DNA from: Candidatus Zixiibacteriota bacterium
GTDB lineage: Bacteria > Zixibacteria > MSB-5A5 > GN15 > FEB-12
Length of the DNA stretch: 64,000 nt
Reading direction: 5' to 3'
NCBI GenBank assembly: GCA_024276275.1
Contig: JAJRXM010000049.1
Span: 1-64,000 of the forward strand
Shown here: one piece after another, positions 57,148-64,000 of the stretch
How the letters are laid out: every line of letters begins with the position of its first letter
How positions within the stretch are numbered: position 1 is the first letter of the stretch
The notes under the pieces: generated by a model
The model's input: the letters and a program-made list of their open reading frames with translations, nothing else
What the model was told of the DNA's origin: nothing
Databases searched by the model: none
Program-made: the position numbers and the translations under genes

Positions 57148-57753
57148 ATGAATGACTTGAATATTGAAAACAATTTCTTAGTACCGATGGTCGTTGAACA
57201 GACCGGACGGGGTGAACGTGCCTATGATATTTATTCCCGTCTTTTAAAAGATAGAATTATTTTTATCGGTACTCCTATCGATGATAATATCGCCAACTTA
57301 GTAGTCGCCCAGCTTCTGTTTTTAGAAGCAGAAGACCCAGAAAAAGATATTTCAATTTATATCAATTCGCCGGGTGGTTCTGTTACTGCCGGTATGGCGA
57401 TTTACGATACGATGCAAATGATTAAAGCCGATGTCGCTACAACCTGTATGGGTATGGCAGCATCGATGGGTGCATTTTTACTGACTGCCGGAACCAAAGG
57501 AAAAAGAGCGGCACTTCCACACGCAAGAATTATGATTCATCAACCACTTGCCGGTACTCAGGGACAGATTTCTGATATTGCGATTATGACCGAAGAATTT
57601 CAGAAAACTAAAGTTCGTCTAAATGAATTATTAGTGCATCACACAGGTCAAAAAATGGAAAAAATCGAAAAAGATACCGACCGTAATTATTTTATGTCTT
57701 CAAACGAAGCAAAAGAATACGGTTTAATAGACAAGGTATATGACCAAAAATAG
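57148..57753 (+). CDS. clpP: ATP-dependent Clp protease proteolytic subunit
   Basis: [46 protein letters not shown]. Confidence 0.98.
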   Translation: MNDLNIENNFLVPMVVEQTGRGERAYDIYSRLLKDRIIFIGTPIDDNIANLVVAQLLFLEAEDPEKDISIYINSPGGSVTAGMAIYDTMQMIKADVATTCMGMAASMGAFLLTAGTKGKRAALPHARIMIHQPLAGTQGQISDIAIMTEEFQKTKVRLNELLVHHTGQKMEKIEKDTDRNYFMSSNEAKEYGLIDKVYDQK

Positions 57754-57794
57754 GTTTTTATAATATCTTTTTCATTTAATAAATAGGACTTTAA

Positions 57795-59066
57795 ATGTCA
57801 AAAAAAACCGGGAAACCTGAAGTACCGCAACATTGTTCTTTTTGCGGAAAACCGTCAGGACAAGTACGCCGTTTATTCTCAGGACACGAAGCATTTATCT
57901 GTGACGAATGTGTAGAAATCTGTCATGACCTGACTAAAAATACACCCGACCTTGCAAGACAAGATGAAATTACAGATTTACCGACTCCGGCTGAGATTAA
58001 AAATTATCTCGACAATTATGTTATAGGTCAGGAAGAGGCAAAACGTACTGTAGCAGTTGCCGTATATAATCACTACAAACGAATCAATTCTAAAATACCT
58101 CAAATACTAAGTGACGACAATTCCGATGAAGTTGAACTTGAAAAAGCAAACATTTTGCTCTTGGGTCCGACCGGTACAGGGAAGACTCTTATTGCCCGCT
58201 CACTTGCCAAATTTTTAAAAGTTCCGTTTACTATTGCCGATGCTACCGTTCTGACAGAGGCAGGCTATGTAGGCGAGGATGTCGAAAATATTTTAGTTCG
58301 GCTATATCAGGCATCTGATTTCAATGTTGAAAAAACTGAACGTGGTATTATTTATATAGACGAAATTGATAAAATTTCCCGTAAAGACGGTAATGCCTCG
58401 ATAACTCGTGATGTCTCAGGCGAGGGTGTTCAACAAGGTTTACTTAAAATCCTTGAGGGAACTATTGCCAACATTCCTCCGAAAGGCGGACGGAAACATC
58501 CCGAACAATCATTTGTTCATATTGACACTTCCAATATTTTGTTTATCTGCGGTGGTGCTTTTGACGGACTTGAAAAAATTGTATCAAGGCGTATCGGCAA
58601 AAATGATATCGGTTTTGACGGTGAGAAAAAATTTGTCGATGAAAAGTCGGATGAAATTTTCAGAAATGTTCAGCAGGGTGATCTTATGACTTACGGTCTG
58701 ATTCCTGAACTTGTCGGACGTATTCCAGTGGTTGCTCCGCTTCAGTTTTTAGATGAAGCAACTCTTTTGTCTATTTTAACCGACCCGAGAAACGCTTTGA
58801 CAAAACAGTATCAGAAGCTTCTCAAGATGGATGGTGTCACTCTTCGTTTTGAAAAAGATGCTCTCAAAGCTGCTGTTAAAATTGCCGTTGAGCTAAAAAC
58901 CGGAGCCAGAGCTTTACGTTCTATTTTTGAAAAAGCGATGCTTGAGGTTATGTATGAAATTCCGTCGATGGATGAGATTGTCGAAGTAGTAGTAACAGCC
59001 GAGACAATTACAAAAGGCAAAAAGCCGAAACTGATAACCAAACCCGACGCCAAAAAATCCGCATAA
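57795..59066 (+). CDS. clpX: ATP-dependent Clp protease ATP-binding subunit ClpX
   Basis: [30 protein letters not shown] zinc finger; [28 protein letters not shown]. Confidence 0.98.
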   Translation: MSKKTGKPEVPQHCSFCGKPSGQVRRLFSGHEAFICDECVEICHDLTKNTPDLARQDEITDLPTPAEIKNYLDNYVIGQEEAKRTVAVAVYNHYKRINSKIPQILSDDNSDEVELEKANILLLGPTGTGKTLIARSLAKFLKVPFTIADATVLTEAGYVGEDVENILVRLYQASDFNVEKTERGIIYIDEIDKISRKDGNASITRDVSGEGVQQGLLKILEGTIANIPPKGGRKHPEQSFVHIDTSNILFICGGAFDGLEKIVSRRIGKNDIGFDGEKKFVDEKSDEIFRNVQQGDLMTYGLIPELVGRIPVVAPLQFLDEATLLSILTDPRNALTKQYQKLLKMDGVTLRFEKDALKAAVKIAVELKTGARALRSIFEKAMLEVMYEIPSMDEIVEVVVTAETITKGKKPKLITKPDAKKSA

Positions 59067-59068
59067 TT

Positions 59069-59095
59069 GTAGGTCGGAACCCCTGTGGTTCCGAC
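59069..59095. repeat. Palindromic GTAGGTCGG element
   Basis: GTAGGTCGGAACCCCTGTGGTTCCGAC. Confidence 0.75.
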
Positions 59096-59107
59096 AATAT
59101 AAATCTT

Positions 59108-59140
59108 GGTCAGGTCTCTCTCCGAGACTTGACTTTTTTT
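59108..59140 (+). terminator. Repeat-derived terminator after clpX
   Basis: GTCAGGTCTCTCTCCGAGACTTGAC followed by T7. Confidence 0.75.
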
Positions 59141-59148
59141 ATCTACCA

Positions 59149-59186
59149 GTCATTGCGAAGCCAACTTGTTGGCTGTGGCAATCTCA
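59149..59186 (+). repeat. Interspersed repeat, CATTGCGA...GGCAATCTC family
   Basis: GTCATTGCGAAGCCAACTTGTTGGCTGTGGCAATCTCAT. Confidence 0.75.
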
Positions 59187-59374
59187 TTAAAAACACAAAA
59201 AGGTATTACAGTTATTCTCTTTGAATATGACTATTATAAAAGTAAATGGAATAATCATGTAGGTACACCTGATAAATATCTTGAGGAAGATAAAATCATA
59301 AAGCGTTTTGTACTGTCAAGAAGTCAACTTGATAGCCTTAATTGGACAATTGCATATCCATGATGCTCTGTTCA

Positions 59375-59412
59375 GTCGGTTCCTGATTCGCCTTGGCGAA
59401 TTGAGACCTGAC
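59375..59412. repeat. Palindromic GTCGGTTCC/GAGACCTGAC hybrid element
   Basis: GTCGGTTCCTGATTCGCCTTGGCGAATTGAGACCTGAC: arms of two subfamilies around a TTCGCC-TT-GGCGAA hairpin. Confidence 0.6.
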
Positions 59413-59458
59413 ACAACAAAAAACACTTTCCAAATCAAAGTAGAATTTTAGATTCTTC

Positions 59459-59505
59459 ACGACTCCTTTCCGTCGAAGACGGAATCCAGTGCAGAAACGA
59501 ATAAA
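59459..59505 (-). repeat. Interspersed repeat, TTTCTGCACTGGATTCCGTCTTCGACGG family
   Basis: Reverse complement of ...CCGTCGAAGACGGAATCCAGTGCAGAAA; core shared with ~15003-15025. Confidence 0.65.
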
Positions 59506-59568
59506 TCAAATCTATCGTATTTTGAAATTTTTCAATGTAATATTTTCATTTTCTGCATTTAGTTAGTA

Positions 59569-59597
59569 TTCTAGACTCCGGCGTTCCGCCGGAGAGG
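59569..59597. repeat. Palindromic element CTCCGGCGTTCCGCCGGAG
   Basis: Perfect inverted repeat CTCCGGCG/CGCCGGAG-like arms preceded by TCTAGA. Confidence 0.65.
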
Positions 59598-59723
59598 AGA
59601 GGTAGAATAACTTAAAGGGTTCTAGCTACTATTTATTTTCCCCCTTGCATCCTCACTATTTCCTCCCTACATTCCTCTCAATTCGATAATTATGAATTCT
59701 AAAATTCTAAAAAGGAATAACTC

Positions 59724-60263
59724 ATGTTACAAAAAGAAAACGCTGTCTTAGTCGTTATAGACGTACAGGGTAAACTTGCCACTCTCATGCACAAGCATAA
59801 ACGTCTGTTTGAAAATCTGAACCGTATGATAGACGGTGCCAAAGCACTCGAAATTCCGATTGTCTGGACAGAACAAATACCCGACAAACTAGGTGCGACT
59901 GTGGATGAAGTGAAAACACATCTTGAGGGTGTCGAACTTCTGACCAAAAAGACATTTTCATGCTGCGGTGGTGACGGCTTTAACGAAAAGCTCGACCAAC
60001 TTGGCAAATCTCAAATTATTGTCTGTGGAATTGAAACCCATGTTTGTGTTTATCAAACCTGTAAAGATTTATTGGCAAACGGCAAAGAGGTGCATTTAGT
60101 AACCGATGCTGTTTCCTCGCGGTTTAAACAAAACTATTATCTCGGTATGGAACGTATTAAAGAGTTAGGCGGTATTATGACATCGGTTGAAATGTCTCTG
60201 TTTGAAATGCTTAAAGTTGCCGAAGGTGACCAGTTTAAAAAAGTGATAAAGATAGTGAAATAG
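59724..60263 (+). CDS. Isochorismatase-family cysteine hydrolase
   Basis: AVLVVIDVQGKL, VWTEQIPDKLG, IVCGIETHVCVYQTCKDLL, VTDAVSSR. Confidence 0.93.
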   Translation: MLQKENAVLVVIDVQGKLATLMHKHKRLFENLNRMIDGAKALEIPIVWTEQIPDKLGATVDEVKTHLEGVELLTKKTFSCCGGDGFNEKLDQLGKSQIIVCGIETHVCVYQTCKDLLANGKEVHLVTDAVSSRFKQNYYLGMERIKELGGIMTSVEMSLFEMLKVAEGDQFKKVIKIVK

Positions 60264-60282
60264 TGCCTGAAGGCACTTTTCT
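60262..60282 (+). terminator. Short intrinsic terminator
   Basis: AGTGCCTGAAGGCACTTTTC directly after the isochorismatase-family gene. Confidence 0.6.
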
Positions 60283-60289
60283 TAATATG

Positions 60290-60332
60290 TCATACTGAAC
60301 ACCCTGCAGGGTGTGAGCATGTCGAAGTATGC
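60290..60332 (+). repeat. Interspersed repeat, GTCATACTGAAC...GTCGAAGTATG family
   Basis: TCATACTGAACACCCTGCAGGGTGTGAGCATGTCGAAGTATG with an internal ACACCCTGCAGGGTGT palindrome. Confidence 0.7.
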
Positions 60333-60349
60333 TCTTTTAATTAAAGCAG

Positions 60350-60372
60350 GGCAGGTCTTTCCGAGACCTGCC
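60350..60372. repeat. Palindromic GGCAGGTC element
   Basis: GGCAGGTCTTTCCGAGACCTGCC. Confidence 0.75.
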
Positions 60373-60464
60373 TTTGTAGATTAACGTTCTAAATATTCAT
60401 CATTTCCTTCAAAATCTCCTTTATTCTTCTCTCTATTACCATTATCTTACAGCGATAAAAAAAC

Positions 60465-60501
60465 GAGATTGCCACGTCCGCCAGATCGGACTCGCAATGA
60501 C
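60465..60501 (-). repeat. Interspersed repeat, inverted copy of the CATTGCGA...GGCAATCTC family
   Basis: GAGATTGCCACGTCCGCCAGATCGGACTCGCAATGAC. Confidence 0.75.
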
Positions 60502-60527
60502 TGTATAAGAAAGTAGAAATTTCAAAT

Positions 60528-61517
60528 ATGTCTAAATTAAAAACTGCTGTTGTCGGGGTCGGTGCTTTAGGGCGGCATCATCTCAGATGGATGTCACAAC
60601 TCGATGATTCTGAACTGGTAGGTGTGTTCGACCTTGACCAAAAACGATGTAGTGAATATGCCGATGAATACAAAATTAAAGCGTTCGATTCACTTGCTCA
60701 ATTAGCCGATGAAGTCGATGCCGTTTCAATCGTTGTACCTACTACTGCTCATTTTGAAATAGCTTCACATCTCATTCAAGAAGGTGTGCATTGCTTAATT
60801 GAAAAACCGGTGACTCTAAATTTAGAACAGGCTCAGGAATTGATTACTCTGGCAGATAAACATAATGTCAAAGTTACTGTCGGTCAGATAGAACGGTTTA
60901 ATCCGGCGGTTGCCGCATTGAGTAAAACAGAACTGAAACCGTCATTTATTGAAGCTCACCGTTTGGCAGGGTTTGACCCTCGTGGAACCGATGTTGCCGT
61001 AATTTTAGACCTAATGATTCACGATATAGACTTAGTTCTTTCTTTTGTCGATTCACCCATCAAAGATATCCAGGCATCAGGTGTGGCTGTCATTTCCGAT
61101 ATGATTGATATTGCCAACGCTCGCTTAACATTTGAAAACGGATGTGTCGCCAACCTGACGGCATCGCGGATTTCTTTAAATCCGATGCGAAAATTACGCC
61201 TCTTCTAAAAATCAGGCTATTACTCTTTAGACCTTTCAAAAAAACAGGCAGATATTTATCGTTTGGCATCACCTGATGAAACAGTCGAAGGGTTCCGTAT
61301 GCCTCTCGGTAAATCAGACAAAGATGTTATCTATAACAAAATTGAAGACAACGGTGCCGATATGCTTGGGGCAGAATTAAAGTCGTTTCTGTCGGCTATT
61401 AAAAATGATACCGATGTTGCCGTATCGGTCTATCAGGCATCAGAAGCGTTACGGGTGGCATTGGAAGTCGAGAAAATTTGTAAAGAATCTTTACAACTAC
61501 ATGAGGAAATGTCATAA
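60528..61517 (+). pseudogene. Gfo/Idh/MocA-family oxidoreductase interrupted by in-frame TAA (61206-61208)
   Basis: KTAVVGVGALGRHHLRWMSQ, CLIEKPVTLNLEQAQELI; reading through gives RKLRLF*KSGYYSLDLSKKQADIYRL in the same frame. Confidence 0.9.
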
Positions 61518-61520
61518 CGA

Positions 61521-62618
61521 GTGGCAGATTCAATTTTTATCTCAGCTGGGGACCCATCGGGTGATAATGCTGTAGCCCGTCTGATTGAAAAACTCAAAAC
61601 AGAGCATACAGAACTGACTTTTTTTGGATTAGGCGGAAAAAGATTACATCAACTCGGACAAGAACAATTTGCCGATAGGGAAGATTTAGCTGTTATCGGT
61701 TTCTGGGAGGTTGCCAAAAAGTATTTCTATTTCAGAAATCTATTTCACAAATGTTTAGATGAGATTAAATCTCGTAATCCTAAGCTTGTTATTTTAGTAG
61801 ACTATCCCGGTTTTAATTTACGATTGGCAAAAGAAATAAAAAAACTTGGAATCCCGATTATTTATTATATTTCTCCTCAGATTTGGGCATGGGGGAAAAA
61901 ACGAATTGTGCAGATTCAGAAATATGTAGACCTTATGATTCCGATACTTCCTTTTGAAGAAAAATTTTATCAAAATTCAGGCGTAAATGTTAAATATGCG
62001 GGGCATTATCTTACCGAAGATATTCCCTCTGACTATATCGCTTCAGCAATTCCCTCAGGCGGGCATCTGGCTCTGCTTCCTGGGTCACGCAGACAAGAGA
62101 TTGAGCGAATGCTTCCGGTTATGATACAGGCCGCAGAAAAAATATATGAGAACTATAAAATCAAATCTGTCATTGCGGGAGTAAACGGAATTTTTGATTA
62201 TGAATCTCTTACACAAAATAAAGAGTTTGTCGCAGTCACTTATGATAATCCAAGAAAAGTAATCTATGACTCCCGTTTAGTTTTGACAGCATCGGGTACC
62301 GCTACTCTTGAAATCGGTATTATCGGACGACCTATGGTTATAATCTATAAAACAGGAATGCTTACTTATCAGATAGCTAAGAGACTTGTGACCCTGGAAT
62401 CTATCGGACTGGTAAACTTAGTTTTAGGCGAAAAACTTCTTCCCGAACTTATTCAGCACGAAGCAAACGAAAATCAGATAGCGGCAGAGTTAGCTAAATT
62501 TCTTGATGATGGTTTAATACTCAAAGAGACCGTAGAAAAGTTAAATAAACTTCCTATGTTGTTAGGGAATAAAAATGTATCTGAAAATATAGCCTCTTTT
62601 ATTGGAGAATACCTGTAA
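61521..62618 (+). CDS. lpxB: Lipid-A-disaccharide synthase
   Basis: FISAGDPSGDNAVARLIEKL, FFGLGGKRL, YYISPQIWAWGKKRIVQI, LALLPGSRRQEIERMLPVM. Confidence 0.96.
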   Translation: MADSIFISAGDPSGDNAVARLIEKLKTEHTELTFFGLGGKRLHQLGQEQFADREDLAVIGFWEVAKKYFYFRNLFHKCLDEIKSRNPKLVILVDYPGFNLRLAKEIKKLGIPIIYYISPQIWAWGKKRIVQIQKYVDLMIPILPFEEKFYQNSGVNVKYAGHYLTEDIPSDYIASAIPSGGHLALLPGSRRQEIERMLPVMIQAAEKIYENYKIKSVIAGVNGIFDYESLTQNKEFVAVTYDNPRKVIYDSRLVLTASGTATLEIGIIGRPMVIIYKTGMLTYQIAKRLVTLESIGLVNLVLGEKLLPELIQHEANENQIAAELAKFLDDGLILKETVEKLNKLPMLLGNKNVSENIASFIGEYL

Positions 62619-62621
62619 CCG

Positions 62622-63848
62622 ATGCTATTTATATATAATATCCTCATACAAATTGTTGCTTTTGTGATTTATCTTATGAAACAAAGCAGTATCGAGTCTG
62701 ATCCGCAATGGAGGGGACGGTTTGCTAAAATCAAACAAGTATCTCCGGTAGACTTTTGGATACATGCTGCCTCGGTAGGTGAAGTCAAAGTTATCGGACA
62801 TCTGACAGACCTGCTGCATGCTCAGAAAAAAAATGTCAGGATACATATCACCACTATGACCCGAACAGGTTATAATACAGCTCTTGACAGATACTGTTCT
62901 GAAAATGTATCGGTTACACAATTTCCCTTTGATACGAAACAATTAATACAAAAAACTTTTGATAAGATAAACCCCAAGGTTTTAGTTATAGCAGAAACAG
63001 AAATCTGGCCGAATATGATTTTAGAGGCTGCTAAAAGAAACATTCCGATTGTTTTAATAAACGGGCGTATGTCAGCCAAGGCATTTAACAAATACAAACT
63101 ATTTCAAAAATCTTTTCAAATGCTTTTAACAAAATATACAAAACTTTTTTTAAAAACAGAAAATGACTATAATCGGTATTTGCACTTTACCAAAAAAGAG
63201 CTCGTCCAAGTTATCGGTGATATGAAATTTGATGCTCCCATGCTGGAACGCACTCAACAAAAAGTAGACGGTATCAGATTAGTGTGCGGTATAGATTCAG
63301 ACTCATTTATTCTTACAGCAGGTTCAACCAGACCGGGTGAGGAAGAACTTCTAGCCGATATGTTTCTGAAAATCATAAAAGAACATAAAACATTTAACCT
63401 TATTATTGCTCCCCGTCATATTGAGCGAGTTAATGAAATTAAAAATATGCTGCTCAAAAAATCTATTCAATTCAAATTATACGGCTCTTCCAGTAAACAT
63501 GAATCGGTTATTTTAGTTGATAAAGTAGGGTTGCTTCAAAACTTATATCTAGCCTCAGATATCGCATTTGTCGGCGGGACACTTGTTGATGTCGGTGGAC
63601 ATAATCTTTTAGAACCTGTTTGGGCGGGAGTGCCGGTTATTTTTGGGCAGTCGACTTACAATGTAAATGAATCTAAAGAACATATACTCTCAAATAACTA
63701 CGGAATTCAGGTAGATAATGTAAATGATTTATATGAAAAAATTGTACAGTCTATCAATAAAGAATTACAGTTTAAGATAAAGAAAACAGATGATTTAAAA
63801 CATTCAGCGACTCAAAAAATCGCTGATTATCTTTTAGAAATGATATAG
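62622..63848 (+). CDS. waaA: 3-deoxy-D-manno-octulosonic acid transferase
   Basis: FWIHAASVGEVKVI, VLVIAETEIWPNMILEAAKRNIPIVLINGRMS, AFVGGTLVDVGGHNLLEPVWAGVPVIFG. Confidence 0.95.
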   Translation: MLFIYNILIQIVAFVIYLMKQSSIESDPQWRGRFAKIKQVSPVDFWIHAASVGEVKVIGHLTDLLHAQKKNVRIHITTMTRTGYNTALDRYCSENVSVTQFPFDTKQLIQKTFDKINPKVLVIAETEIWPNMILEAAKRNIPIVLINGRMSAKAFNKYKLFQKSFQMLLTKYTKLFLKTENDYNRYLHFTKKELVQVIGDMKFDAPMLERTQQKVDGIRLVCGIDSDSFILTAGSTRPGEEELLADMFLKIIKEHKTFNLIIAPRHIERVNEIKNMLLKKSIQFKLYGSSSKHESVILVDKVGLLQNLYLASDIAFVGGTLVDVGGHNLLEPVWAGVPVIFGQSTYNVNESKEHILSNNYGIQVDNVNDLYEKIVQSINKELQFKIKKTDDLKHSATQKIADYLLEMI

Positions 63849-63849
63849 T

Positions 63850-64000
63850 ATGTTTGAAAAACTTTGGAAAAAAATAATACGTAGGAAACGGTTATCACTA
63901 CTATCCCTGCTTGCATTCATATTATGGATTCTCTCTTTATTTTACAGAATTATTCTTACATTTTATCGACAATTTCAAAAAATAGAAGTGACAACAAAAA
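63850..64000 (+). CDS. Partial ORF, probable LpxK N-terminus (truncated by window end)
   Basis: MFEKLWKKIIRRKRLSLLSLLAFILWILSLFYRIILTFYRQFQK...; synteny with lpxB-waaA; membrane-anchor N-terminus. Confidence 0.45.
   Translation, partial: MFEKLWKKIIRRKRLSLLSLLAFILWILSLFYRIILTFYRQFQKIEVTTK

Overview
The window is a 64 kb, AT-rich, mostly housekeeping chromosomal segment. It probably comes from an FCB-superphylum bacterium: there is a PNPFNPSTEI-type C-terminal sorting domain, LPS genes, GGGP synthase and inositol-phosphate synthase. Recognisable genes include obgE, dprA, ptsH-ptsI, tsaD, a cobalamin riboswitch with a btuB-like receptor, recX-alaS, gmhA, tmk, ino1, tRNA-Leu(TAG), tig-clpP-clpX, and lpxB-waaA followed by a probable lpxK start. 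The most striking signal is eight single in-frame stop codons inside genes whose reading frame and homology continue on both sides. One is in the essential alaS gene, which also seems to lack a canonical start codon. Three or so single-base frameshifts add to this. Sequence error must be excluded first; recent decay, polymorphism and recoding are the alternatives. Other points of interest are: (i) a locus of HBM-MCP, porin, rhodanese, permease-less PhnD-like binding protein and dCache-like MCP; (ii) families of modular palindromic intergenic repeats, some reused as terminators; (iii) an inositol-phosphate synthase with a histone H1-like Lys/Ala tail; (iv) bacterial GGGP synthase plus inositol-lipid genes; (v) a sigma-r4-like/CxxC-HxxxH protein paired with an RHH protein; (vi) a decayed GmrSD-type restriction gene in a repeat-rich low-coding island. 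No CRISPR array, transposase or reverse transcriptase was recognised.
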